From contig JAGUYG010000006.1 of assembly GCA_020061465.1 (NCBI GenBank), positions 1 through 64,000 on the forward strand: a stretch of 64,000 nucleotides of DNA, in the 5' to 3' direction. Shown piece after piece: positions 54,028-63,486 of the stretch; position 1 is the stretch's first letter; each line of letters starts with the position of its first letter. Made by a program: the position numbers and the translations under genes. This DNA comes from Ignavibacteriales bacterium. Lineage in GTDB: Bacteria > Bacteroidota > Ignavibacteria > Ignavibacteriales > Ignavibacteriaceae. Below the pieces are notes generated by a model, which had not been told where the DNA came from, searched no databases, and saw only the letters and a list, made by a program, of their open reading frames with translations.

Positions 54028-55368
54028 ATGCGAATCATATTAGCAGGCATGGGAGACGTTGGATACCACCTCGCTAAACAGCTTTCAAGCGAAGCACACG
54101 ACATTATTGCCATCGATATAGATCAGGAAAGATTATCTTATTCCGATTCCATGACCGATATCATGACAATAAACGGTTCATCAACTTCTATAAAAATTCT
54201 GCGGGCTGCTAAAGTTGAAAAAGCCGACCTGTTGGTGGCTGTAACTTCATCTGAAGAAGTAAACCTAACAACAGCAATTCTTGCCAAAAAACTAGGTGCA
54301 AAGAAAACTATTGCACGAATAGGCAACGGCGAATATTTACAGCCTGATATAGGCGTAAATTTCGGTGAGCTTGGGGTAGATTTTATGATCTATCCGGAAG
54401 AACTTGCCGCTTTGGAAACCGTGAACTTAATAATGCGTACCGCAGCAACCGATGTTCTGGAATTTGAGGGAGGAAAACTTTCGGTTATTGGATTAAAGCT
54501 CGATAAGAATGCACCTGTAATGCATCAAAGATTAGCCGAAGTAGCTAAGCAGTATCATACCATTGATTTTAGAATAGTCGCTATCCACAGGAACTTTAGA
54601 ACTATCATTCCTTCAGGCAATGACAAATTTATCCCCAATGATCAAGTGTTTGTTATTACTACTCCCGGCGGCTCGGAGACGATTCTTAAATTAGCCGGAA
54701 AGGAGAATCTTAAGTTTGAAAATATAATGATTTTAGGCGGAGGCAGAATCGGCAGACGGGTTGCAAAACTCTTGGAAGACTCAATGAATGTTAAACTAAT
54801 TGAATCCAATACAGAAAAAACTTATGAGCTTGCCGATTACCTGCAAAAAACTCTTATCATTCAAGGAGATGGACGTGACATTGATCTGCTTGCGCAGGAA
54901 AGCATAATCGATATGGATGCATTTATTGCACTAACCGAAGATGCGGAAACGAACATAATAACCTGTCTAATGGCTAAACATCTTGGAGTCAAAAAAGCAA
55001 TTGCTCTTGTTGATAAAGCAGATTACATACCGCTCACACAAACTATTGGTCTTGATTCCCTAATAAACAAAAAATTATTAGCAGCTAATAGTATCTCCCG
55101 TTTTATCCGTAAAGGCGAAATAGTTGCAATGGCTACTCTTGAAGGTATCGATGCTGAAGTGTTAGAATACATTGCTCAGCCCGGTTCAATAATTACAAAG
55201 AAAAAAGTAAAAGACCTGGGTTTTCCCAAAGAAGCCATAATAGGCGGAGTGATTAGAGGAAACGAAAGCGTTATAACAATCGGAAATTCTCAGATTAAAG
55301 AGAACGATAAAGTTGTTGTGTTTTCCCTGCCGGGTGCAGTAAAAAAGATTGAAAAATATTTCCGCTGA
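54028..55368 (+). CDS. trkA: Trk potassium uptake protein, NAD-binding subunit
   Basis: A 446-residue cytoplasmic subunit that gates TrkH. Two RCK units are present: the first with GMGDVGYHLAKQLS (residues 7-20), the second with LGGGRIGRRVAKLLE (near residue 240), each followed by an RCK-C part. ATG 54028 gives MRIILAGMG; a five-residue longer start is possible. The stop overlaps the trkH start. It is the sole TrkA in the window. Confidence 0.95.
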   Translation: MRIILAGMGDVGYHLAKQLSSEAHDIIAIDIDQERLSYSDSMTDIMTINGSSTSIKILRAAKVEKADLLVAVTSSEEVNLTTAILAKKLGAKKTIARIGNGEYLQPDIGVNFGELGVDFMIYPEELAALETVNLIMRTAATDVLEFEGGKLSVIGLKLDKNAPVMHQRLAEVAKQYHTIDFRIVAIHRNFRTIIPSGNDKFIPNDQVFVITTPGGSETILKLAGKENLKFENIMILGGGRIGRRVAKLLEDSMNVKLIESNTEKTYELADYLQKTLIIQGDGRDIDLLAQESIIDMDAFIALTEDAETNIITCLMAKHLGVKKAIALVDKADYIPLTQTIGLDSLINKKLLAANSISRFIRKGEIVAMATLEGIDAEVLEYIAQPGSIITKKKVKDLGFPKEAIIGGVIRGNESVITIGNSQIKENDKVVVFSLPGAVKKIEKYFR

Positions 55369-56816
55369 TGAATATTAAAATTATCCTGCACATTATCGGC
55401 TTCCTCCTTTTGCTCACCGGTTTTTTTATGCTTACGGGAATTCTCTTCTCAATATACTACGGCAGCAACGATATTCCGGCTTTGTTAATCTCCGGTTTAA
55501 GCACAATTATTATCGGCTTAATAATTTGGAGAGCCACTAAAGAGGCACGTTATACCGAAATCTCCAAAAGAGAGGGTTATCTAATTGTAACTGCCGGCTG
55601 GATTATCATGTCCCTCTTTGGTGCTGTTCCATTCATGCTTCATGGTGCAATTCCAAAATTTACCAATGCATTTTTTGAAACCATGTCCGGTTTTACCACC
55701 ACGGGTGCCTCTATTCTAACCGATATTGAATCGATGCCGTATGGTTTGTTGTTTTGGAGAAGCATGACTCACTGGATTGGAGGTATGGGAATCATTCTTC
55801 TATCAATAGCAATTTTGCCAATTTTGGGTATTGGCGGGATGCAGCTTTACACCGCCGAAGTACCGGGAGTTACTAAAGATAAGCTGCATCCGAGAGTGCA
55901 AGAAACTGCGAAAAGACTTTGGGGAATTTATGTAATATTAACAGGACTTGAAGCAATATTACTTTTAGCCGGTGGTATGAATTTATTCGATTCGCTGTGT
56001 CATTCTTTTGGAACTGTAGCTACGGGGGGATTTTCTACGAAGAATGCAAGCATTGCGGCTTATCAATCACCCTTTATTGAATACGTAATAATCGTTTTTA
56101 TGATTTTGAGCGGTACTAACTTTACACTGCACTATCATGCCCTGCACGGAAAGTTCAACAGCTATTTTAAAGATGACGAATTTAAATTTTATTTTTTCTT
56201 TATTGTAATTGTGGTAGTAAGTATTGCTCTTTACTTAATTTTTTCAAATTCACGAGCTGTTGAATCGGGTTTTAGGGATTCTGCATTCAGCGTTATTTCG
56301 ATTCTAAGTTCTACAGGATTTGCCACTGTAAATTATGAGGCGTGGGCACCGTTTTTTAGCCTGGCGTTCTTACTCCTTTTGCTTTTTGGTGCATCAACCG
56401 GTTCAACCAGCGGAGGGATTAAAATGCTGCGCCACATGGTTATGTTCAAAAACAGTCTTTTAGAATTAAAAAGATTAATACACCCGCAGGCGGTTATTAC
56501 GGTTAAATATAATGACAAGTCAATACCTCACGATGTAATTTCAAAAATATCCGCATTTGTATTACTATATTTAATAATATTTGCAGCCGGTTCGGCGCTG
56601 ATGGCTGTATTAGGATTAGAAATAAAATCTGCAATGGGAGCTGTTGCTGCATGTTTGGGAAACATTGGTCCGGGTTTAGGCTCAACCGGTCCGGTTTCAA
56701 ATTACAACGAAGTTCCCTGGATTGGGAAATGGGTGCTGAGTTTTATTATGCTGTTAGGCAGATTAGAGTTGTACACCGTTCTTATAATCTTATCCCCTTC
56801 GTTTTGGAAATCATAA
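55368..56816 (+). CDS. trkH: Trk potassium transporter, membrane subunit
   Basis: A 482-residue membrane protein with about ten helices and four selectivity-filter loops. Pore loop signatures include TMSGFTTTGASIL, TVATGGFSTKNASI, STGFATVNYEAW, and CLGNIGPGLGSTGP. It is overlapped by trkA upstream, so the pair forms a complete system. A second trkH copy follows 140 bases on. Confidence 0.96.
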   Translation: MNIKIILHIIGFLLLLTGFFMLTGILFSIYYGSNDIPALLISGLSTIIIGLIIWRATKEARYTEISKREGYLIVTAGWIIMSLFGAVPFMLHGAIPKFTNAFFETMSGFTTTGASILTDIESMPYGLLFWRSMTHWIGGMGIILLSIAILPILGIGGMQLYTAEVPGVTKDKLHPRVQETAKRLWGIYVILTGLEAILLLAGGMNLFDSLCHSFGTVATGGFSTKNASIAAYQSPFIEYVIIVFMILSGTNFTLHYHALHGKFNSYFKDDEFKFYFFFIVIVVVSIALYLIFSNSRAVESGFRDSAFSVISILSSTGFATVNYEAWAPFFSLAFLLLLLFGASTGSTSGGIKMLRHMVMFKNSLLELKRLIHPQAVITVKYNDKSIPHDVISKISAFVLLYLIIFAAGSALMAVLGLEIKSAMGAVAACLGNIGPGLGSTGPVSNYNEVPWIGKWVLSFIMLLGRLELYTVLIILSPSFWKS

Positions 56817-56956
56817 CTCTCCAAATAATTCGATTATTAGTGATTCTTAATTTGCACCTGTTTATTTTTCACCATAAATGATTTACGTTTTATTGTTCGA
56901 ATAAAAATTAGTAAGCCGTAAATATTTGTGTAAAGTAAGTTCTGGAAATTTCTAAA

Positions 56957-58405
56957 ATGAATTATAATATAATTTTTCACATCATCGGTTTTTTATTATC
57001 CCTTACGGGCTTATTAATGTTAGGCGGTATCCCCTTTTCTATTTACTACGGCACCGATGATATTTATGCAGTTGTGATATCCGCAATAATTACTTCCGGT
57101 ACGGGCTTGCTGCTTTGGCTGTTAACCAGAAAAAAATCCGGAATCGAAATTACAAAACGGGAGGGTTATATAATTGTTACGCTTGGGTGGATTGCAATGT
57201 CGCTTTTCGGAGCTTTGCCTTTCATCATCCATGGTTCGATACCAAATTATACCGATGCTTTTTTCGAAACCATGTCTGGCTTCACGACTACCGGTGCAAG
57301 CATCTTAACCGATATAGAAGCGGTTCCGCCGGCACTTCTTTTTTGGAGAAGCCTAACTCAATGGCTAGGAGGAATGGGAATCATAGTTCTTTCATTAGCA
57401 ATCCTTCCGATATTAGGCATTGGAGGAATGCAATTATTTATTGCCGAAGTACCCGGACCAACTAAGGATAAAATACATCCGCGTATTAAAGAAACCGCAA
57501 AGAGGTTGTGGGGTATCTATTTCATTTTTACAGTGGTTGAGGCTCTATTACTGTTAATTGGAGGAATGAATCTTTTCGATGCCATTAATCATTCGCTAAC
57601 AACAATGGCAACCGGAGGATTCTCAACTAAGAACGCTAGTATTGCGCACTTCAATTCACCCTTTATTCATTACGTGATTATTGTATTCATGTTTTTAGCC
57701 GGTACTAATTTTACTCTGCATTACTTTGTGCTGCACGGTAAATTTGACGTGTTGAAGAAAAATAATGAATTTAATTTTTATACAATCTTCATCCTCGGTT
57801 GTACGGCTTTGATAATTCTGATTCACTTACCGCACGATCTTTTTCATTGGGAAGAGTCTATCAGACATTCCCTTTTCAATGTTACTTCACTAATCACTAC
57901 TACCGGATATGTTACATCCAATTATGAGTATTAGGCTCCGTTTTCGCGTATGATTTTCTTCATACTTTTATTTTTCGGCGGATGCGCAGGTTCTACCGGC
58001 GGCGGGATAAAAAGCATAAGACATCTTCTTCTTTACAAAAACAGCGTACTTGAGTTAAAGCGATTGGTTCACCCCAGAGCAATAATTCCGGTTCGAATAA
58101 ATGAAAGAGCAATTAGTCCTGAAATCATAAATAACGTTCTTGCGTTTTTTCTGCTTTACATTTTAATCTTTGTATTTGGATCGGTTGTTATGTCGCTGCT
58201 CGGTCTTGATTTCATCACAGCTTTCGGATCGGTTGCAACATGTTTAGGCAACGTTGGTCCGGGTATGGGCACTGTAGGTCCGATTAGTAATTTTGCACAC
58301 CTTCCAGATGCCGGGAAATGGTTTTTAACTTTTCTGATGTTATTGGGAAGACTGGAATTGTTTACGGTGCTGATAATTTTCTCTCCGTCGTTTTGGAGGA
58401 AGTAA
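56957..58405 (+). pseudogene. trkH: second trkH with a single in-frame stop codon
   Basis: The frame is clean and homologous to the upstream trkH along its whole length: TMSGFTTTGASIL, TMATGGFSTKNASI, TTTGYVTSNYEY, then TAG at 57932-57934. It continues in the same frame with APFSRMIFFILLFFGGCAGSTGGGIK and ends WRK at 58405. The TAG sits where the first copy has Trp (NYEAW / NYEY-stop), i.e. TGG to TAG. No frameshift is needed. It would be about 482 residues if the stop were read through. It may be a recent pseudogene, a suppressed gene or a sequencing error. Confidence 0.85.
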
Positions 58406-58764
58406 AATATAATTTAACAAGAAAATATTACAACGATTGAGTAGTGGTTAGATAAATCCTTCGGAATAATAAAAGTTCAACTATCTGCTTATCAGGAGTT
58501 GTGTAACCACTCTTCCAACTGAACCTTATCAATTAAAACAACACAGGCGATGCTATCCTATTACGTTATCATACTTTGTTTTTTTTTGTAATAAAATTTC
58601 GAAGGAGGTAATAAGGTTTATGTTATTGGAGTGCCGTGTGGTTACTAAGATTCTGAAAGATGAAAATCTTTTTCTCTATCAGATTGCACTTTCTGTCGTG
58701 AACTGTCGGCAAACATTACATCGTCCGTTCGGGACTTTGATTAATGTTGGTATATTTTTACCAT
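58406..58764. other. intergenic, no firm gene; one weak 48-codon frame
   Basis: GGAGG at 58603-58607 precedes an ATG at 58620 and a frame of 48 codons to 58766, but the product matches nothing and its end enters a repeat. A half micro-insert (ATCCTTCGGAAT) is at 58456-58467. Confidence 0.4.
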
Positions 58765-58880
58765 AAATATTTTATCCCTAAAGAAGCATTGATAATTGTT
58801 AATCCCGAAGGGATGAAATATTTATAGATACGAATAAAACGGAAAAATATTAAATCCCTTTAGGGATGACATATTTAAGC
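58765..58880. repeat. three units of an ATCCC/GGGAT palindromic repeat
   Basis: AATCCC-GAA-GGGATGAAATATTTAT near 58802, AAATCCC-TTTA-GGGATGACATATTT near 58853, and a partial unit AAATATTTTATCCCTAAAG near 58765 repeat the same core with an AT-rich tail. This is a different family from the AAACCGTT repeats beside it. Confidence 0.65.
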
Positions 58881-58989
58881 CTCGGTTATTTCTCCCCCCT
58901 CTCGTTAGTTTTAACCGGTATTTAAATAAACTGCCTACAACTTTAACTGTTGAAAAATAAAGTGACATAAAAAAATAATCGACATTTAA

Positions 58990-59150
58990 ACCGTTCCATG
59001 GATTCTTCGGATAAAACGGTTTTTGTTTTGGGAATTTATTTTTATTCTCCATAATTTAAGCTATGTGCTGCTTTTTCCCCTTAACTATTTTACTATTGTA
59101 TCAAATTTGGCAGCCCACAGTTTCAACTGTGGGTAAGTATTTCGAAAATA
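58990..59150. repeat. REP-type hairpin cluster left of the transposase
   Basis: AACCGTTCCATGGATTCTTC with GGATAAAACGGTT (58990-59022) is the AAACCGTT palindrome holding a decayed micro-insert. Next come TTTAAGCTATGTGCTGC and then GCAGCCCACAGTTTCAACTG with TGGG. The same hairpin pair recurs twice right of the transposase. Confidence 0.7.
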
Positions 59151-59157
59151 AAAACAG

Positions 59158-59308
59158 CAAGTTGACCGTTTATAATGGGAAACCGTTTAAACGGTTTATT
59201 ATTTGAGCTTTTCTTAAGCAACCCACGACTTAAGTCGTGGGCTGCTGAAAACAAAACCTTGAGAATGAAACCGTTTTATCCGAAGGATCCCTATGGAACG
59301 GTTTTTTT
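59158..59308 (+). mobile_element. truncated copy C of the 196-bp MITE
   Basis: CAAGTTGACC begins at 59158 (terminal repeat incomplete), then the plain AAACCGTTTAAACGGTTT palindrome, CCCACGACTTAAGTCGTGGG, and the second palindrome, which here holds the micro-insert (59277-59299). The right terminal repeat is missing. Compared with copy A the micro-insert is in the opposite palindrome. Confidence 0.75.
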
Positions 59309-59383
59309 ACACAGCCGCTCCAACCACAGAAAAAGTGAATAAATAAATTTAAGAACCGTTTATCATAAGGAGTGTTATGAAAA

Positions 59384-59824
59384 TCATGTTATAATTTTTA
59401 GTCCGTATTTTTTTATGAACAAATCAATTTCTTCTTTATACGTAATCTTTTTATGGTGCTCTTTCTGATTAGCTATATATTTTTCAACTGCTTTTACCAT
59501 TGACTCACTCACTGAAAAAGCGCCGTAGCCTGTCTGCCATGTAAACTTATAATTGATAAAATCGGATAGGTTAATCCAATGCGAAGATTCTCCCTTCATC
59601 TGTTTGAATATATCTTTCAAAGCGAAGTTCGGCGATAATAGAAATAAGACATGGATATGGTCTTCTGTTCCATTGATTATCCTTACTTTGCAGTCAAGGT
59701 CTTCTTCTAAATTTGCCTTTATGTGCGCGTGTAATTGCGGTTCAAATGTTCTTTTGATTAATGAGTACTTGTCTTTCGTACCGAAGATTCCATGTATCCA
59801 TACTTTCAATAGTGAGTGTGACAT
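59384..59824 (-). CDS. IS200/IS605-type single-Tyr transposase (TnpA/RAYT-like)
   Basis: A 146-residue Y1 transposase. The metal-binding His-x-His motif is in TEDHIHVLFLL (about residue 57), and the catalytic Tyr is in MVKAVEKYIANQKEHH (about residue 114). The N-terminal WIHGIFGTKDKY is family typical. These enzymes act on hairpin ends as single strands. No TnpB gene is present. Hairpin-forming palindromes crowd both sides, and the gene's 5' end is duplicated just upstream. It is the most likely mobiliser of the AAACCGTT/REP families here. Confidence 0.92.
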   Translation of the reverse strand: MSHSLLKVWIHGIFGTKDKYSLIKRTFEPQLHAHIKANLEEDLDCKVRIINGTEDHIHVLFLLSPNFALKDIFKQMKGESSHWINLSDFINYKFTWQTGYGAFSVSESMVKAVEKYIANQKEHHKKITYKEEIDLFIKKYGLKIIT

Positions 59825-60322
59825 ATTACCTCCTTTAAACCGTTGAAACGGTTTTTGTTTTTACGATTTGTTTTTTATTCCCCATAGCTGAAGCTATGGG
59901 CTGCTTTTTCCCTCCGCAATTTAAACCTTTGTATCAAATTTGGCAGCCCACAGTTTCAACTGTGGGTAAATATATCGAAAATAAAAACATTGAAACCGTT
60001 TTATCCGAAGGATCCTATGGAACGGTTTCTACTTGCCTTTGATTAATGAGTACTTGTCTTTCGTACCGAAGATTCCATGTATCCATACTTTCAATAATGA
60101 ATGTGACATATTGCCTCCTTTAAACCGTTGAAATTGTTTTTGTTTTTGCGATTTGTTTTTTATTCCCCATAGCTGAAGCTATGGGCTGCTTTTTCTCTCC
60201 ACAATTTAAATCTTTGTACCAAATTTGGCAGCCCACAGTTTTAACTGTGGGTAAATATATCGAAAATAAAAACATTGAAACCGTTTTATCCGAAGGATCC
60301 TATGGAACGGTTTTTTCACACA
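59753..60322. repeat. 285-bp tandem duplication carrying the transposase 5' end
   Basis: TTTGATTAATGAGTACTTGT starts at 59753 and again at 60038, an exact 285-base offset. The whole block repeats with few changes: the first 24 codons of the transposase, CCCATAGCTGAAGCTATGGG, the CCCACAGTTT hairpin, and the AAACCGTT palindrome with the micro-insert (60001-60022 and 60286-60307). The second transposase start is an orphan fragment. Confidence 0.88.
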
Positions 60323-60332
60323 GCCTCTGAAG

Positions 60333-63161
60333 CTATGGGCTGCTTTTTCCCTCCACAATTTTGATTTCTTCTTCCGTTAAGCCGTAAAGCTGGTAAACAA
60401 GCTGGTCTATTTCTTTATCGAGTCTTTCGCATTTACGTTTTAAGTAGTTTTTGTCGCTTTCGGTTTTGGCTTGTTGGAGTTGTTTTTTCGTGGTAAGCAT
60501 TTGATCGACTAGGTTAATTACCTTTTTATATGAATCACTTTCTATTTCGTTATTAAGATCAATATTGGGAATAGGTAGTTGTTCATAATGAAATATTCGT
60601 GCTTTGATAAATGCCCCTGTGGAGTTATCAAAACATAATTGTTGCATATAAAATTGTGAGGCATTTGAATTTATTACACCTAATACAAACTTAATATCAG
60701 CCGTCGAATTATCTTTTAAAAATAAACTGTAAACAGAACTAAGAAGATAATATTGTTCATTATCATAAGTTGCGGTTATTCTTTTACCAGTTTCTCTTAT
60801 TAATATTTTTTCTTTTACTTCGTAAATATAAGGGTCACGTGGACATGCTAAATGAGAGCCATAATCAACATAACGGCCAGAGTATTTTAGCAAATACCTT
60901 TCCATTTCACTTCCACCAATTACAGGCTTATAATTTTTCTTTCTCTTTTTATTTGAGATATATTTTTTATCATCACCTGTTTTTATTGCTTGCCTAATAT
61001 TTGCAATTTGTTTTAAGAGGATACCATTTGATTTCATTCTATTTAAAATCGATGCATACTTACCGAAGAATCGAATTTCAAAAGCATAATTTTCTATTTT
61101 GTAAAATTCATTTTGATTAACTTCAAAGCTTTCTACTGAGTCCTTTGCAACCTGTTTAATCGTAGTCATTGGCTTATTTAACTCGCTGTCTAAAATTAAT
61201 ACCATCGAGTGGACAACAGCCTGCTTAAATACTTTGAACTTATAATTTGATATTTCCGCAATGTGAGTTTTTTCCAATAATAATTTTCTTAGCTTTCTAT
61301 CAGTTAAGTTTGATAATAAGGTATTAGGAATTATAAACCCTAATCTTCTAAATCCAAGCGATATGCTTTTTTCAATAAATAGTGTATAAATATCTAACTT
61401 AAATTCTGGTGTAGAATATTTACTTATAAAATATTCGCTTGCTTGATTATCTGCATCAATTCTAAAGTACGGCGGATTTCCTACAATCGCATCAAAGCCA
61501 CCGGACTTCATTACTTCGGGGAATACGTTTTCGAAATCCATTGGCTTTAGCTTTTTCTCTTCTTCAAAATCGAAGAGACTATTTTCAAGAATGTCGGTAC
61601 CGATAAGCGAGTTGCCGCAGATAATGTTTTTATTTAGGTCGGGTAAAAGCTGCTCTTTAAACATTACCCACGTATCGTTTGCCGTTGCGGTTGTTTCATC
61701 TTCAAGCAGCTTTAAGTAAAGTGAAAGCTGCGTTACTTTAACAGCCTGCTGGTCGAGATCGACTCCGTAAATATTGTTCAACAAAATATTTTGCTTTTGC
61801 TTTAACGAAAGCCGGTAAGCGCCTTCATACAAAATGCAGCCGTCCTTTTTTGCCTGTGCAGTATGCTGCTGATACCATTGTTTGTGGTAATCGATAAGCC
61901 GTTCATAAACGGTGATAAGAAAAGAACCGCTTCCGCAGGCAATATCCGCAAAACGCATCTTTGCAATTTCTTTGGGAGTTTTTCCTTCAATAAGCTTTAC
62001 CACAGTGTTATCGACAATGTAATTGACAATGTACTGCGGTGTGTAATAAACTCCGCCTGCTTTACGGACTTCGGGCTTTTCTTCAATGGTTACGCGCTTA
62101 TCCGTTGCATTAACAACCTTGCCTAAAAACCTTTCGTAAATTGAGCCTAAAATGTGAATTGGTATTGCATCAAAGTTATACGGAGAATTTTCGTGCGACA
62201 ATTCTTCGCAGATAGAAGAGAATGTTTTATCATCAGGCTCAACTATGTTTCGGGAGTCAATATTGCTTTTCTTAAATACTACCCCGTTATACTTTGCATC
62301 CAGCGTGCGGGATGCCGTTATAAAATCTTCCCATGCGTTTCTGCGTTTGCCAAAATCGCTTAGATAATGATGCGGCTCGATCAGTTTATCTTCAAGAAAT
62401 CTGATAAAAACTAATCTGTCAATTGTACGTTGTGTAGCCTCTGTCAATTCTTCGCTTGAAAGATGCGTGTTAATTTTTTTAAACGATTTTGCAAGCCTGG
62501 TTCTTATCTCATCAAGCTCTTCGAGAAATGCTTCATCTATGTTTTGATATCTTTCTGTTATACGAGCTTTCTTTTTCCCTTTGGGTTTTGGAAGCGCCCC
62601 GGCAAATTTTTCTATTGAGTTATCGGCAGCCGCTTCCCGGGAAAGCAGGTAATAAATTTCTTTCAGCTTATCTTCATCTGCATAGTCTGTATAGTGGAAG
62701 CTTTTTATTTTATAGCTGAGAATATCCTGAATGTTTGGTCTGAAGCGGCAGTCTAAAATAATGAACTCCTCAAAATCGGTAAGCACGGCAACGGGAGTAT
62801 TTGCATTCCATCCGTAACGGACTGTCTGGAAAAAGTAATCTTTGTTCTCAAGGTCGTGCGAAGGTTTCTTAGCTTCAACAAAAAACTTTACGTCGCGGAA
62901 ATTCGGTGCAAGATAAAAAGTATAATCGGCGCGCTTCTGCGCTTTTGCAACAAGCACGGGCTTTTCAACTCTTACTTCCTGTTCGTAAGGATTCTTTTGT
63001 GTTTCGTGTCTTACATCCCAGCCAAGAGCAATAAAAAATTTATTTATGAAATCATTCCGTACATCCGCTTCGGAGTAAGAGGGATTTAGATATTGTTTCT
63101 CGTTCGCTTTAAAGTCCTTTATTAGAGAGGATATTAAGCGGAAAGCTTCTTGAAAACCCAT
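60333..63161 (-). CDS. Eco57I-like fused restriction-modification enzyme (type IIG)
   Basis: A 942-residue protein starting MGFQEAFRLISSLI (GAGGAG upstream); 60 extra in-frame residues before it lack support. An N-terminal nuclease domain (about residues 10-130) has the PD-(D/E)xK pattern in KRADYTFYLAP and FFVEAKKP. The methyltransferase core has motif I FADIACGSGSFLI and motif IV IVGNPPYFR. The C-terminal part is a TaqI-like specificity region (ISNKKRKKNYKPVIGGSEMERYLLKY). The last nine codons and stop (VEGKSSP-stop) are repeat-derived sequence. No separate methylase or specificity gene is adjacent. Confidence 0.93.
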   Translation of the reverse strand: MGFQEAFRLISSLIKDFKANEKQYLNPSYSEADVRNDFINKFFIALGWDVRHETQKNPYEQEVRVEKPVLVAKAQKRADYTFYLAPNFRDVKFFVEAKKPSHDLENKDYFFQTVRYGWNANTPVAVLTDFEEFIILDCRFRPNIQDILSYKIKSFHYTDYADEDKLKEIYYLLSREAAADNSIEKFAGALPKPKGKKKARITERYQNIDEAFLEELDEIRTRLAKSFKKINTHLSSEELTEATQRTIDRLVFIRFLEDKLIEPHHYLSDFGKRRNAWEDFITASRTLDAKYNGVVFKKSNIDSRNIVEPDDKTFSSICEELSHENSPYNFDAIPIHILGSIYERFLGKVVNATDKRVTIEEKPEVRKAGGVYYTPQYIVNYIVDNTVVKLIEGKTPKEIAKMRFADIACGSGSFLITVYERLIDYHKQWYQQHTAQAKKDGCILYEGAYRLSLKQKQNILLNNIYGVDLDQQAVKVTQLSLYLKLLEDETTATANDTWVMFKEQLLPDLNKNIICGNSLIGTDILENSLFDFEEEKKLKPMDFENVFPEVMKSGGFDAIVGNPPYFRIDADNQASEYFISKYSTPEFKLDIYTLFIEKSISLGFRRLGFIIPNTLLSNLTDRKLRKLLLEKTHIAEISNYKFKVFKQAVVHSMVLILDSELNKPMTTIKQVAKDSVESFEVNQNEFYKIENYAFEIRFFGKYASILNRMKSNGILLKQIANIRQAIKTGDDKKYISNKKRKKNYKPVIGGSEMERYLLKYSGRYVDYGSHLACPRDPYIYEVKEKILIRETGKRITATYDNEQYYLLSSVYSLFLKDNSTADIKFVLGVINSNASQFYMQQLCFDNSTGAFIKARIFHYEQLPIPNIDLNNEIESDSYKKVINLVDQMLTTKKQLQQAKTESDKNYLKRKCERLDKEIDQLVYQLYGLTEEEIKIVEGKSSP

Positions 63162-63357
63162 ATAAGTTTGTACTCCTCGAGAATTGATGTTAAATTTAAT
63201 GAAAAGAGGAGTGAAATTAAAAATGGAAAGTAATGCTGTTATAAAATTATTTAAGGGATTACAGCAACAATTGGAAAATCTCCTAAAGATCGTTTTGATG
63301 TCTTTCGGATAGAAGTTTAATTCTTGTAAAGACAATATCAAAAAATAAATTTCATAC

Positions 63358-63387
63358 CTCGTAGAGGTTTGATAAATGCTCTACGAG
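63358..63387 (+). promoter_or_regulatory. hairpin in the divergent ppk1 upstream region
   Basis: CTCGTAGAG (63358-63366) and CTCTACGAG (63379-63387) form a perfect nine-pair stem with a 12-base loop. It lies between the divergent restriction gene and ppk1, about 100 bases before the ppk1 start. The rest of the 63162-63486 gap shows no gene. Confidence 0.5.
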
Positions 63388-63486
63388 AAAAAATGATTTA
63401 TGAGCACGCTTACACCATTTCTTTCTTCACAGCAAATAGATTCTAATTATATTATATTTGCCCCTCAATGCATTGGTTCTATAATT

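Noticed and set aside
58620-58766. A 48-codon frame with GGAGG upstream
   Set aside because: No family match and its end lies inside a repeat unit; more likely decayed sequence.
59753-60322. The tandem 285-bp block as a CRISPR array
   Set aside because: Only two units, far too long for CRISPR repeats, and it contains a piece of the transposase gene. No cas gene is present.
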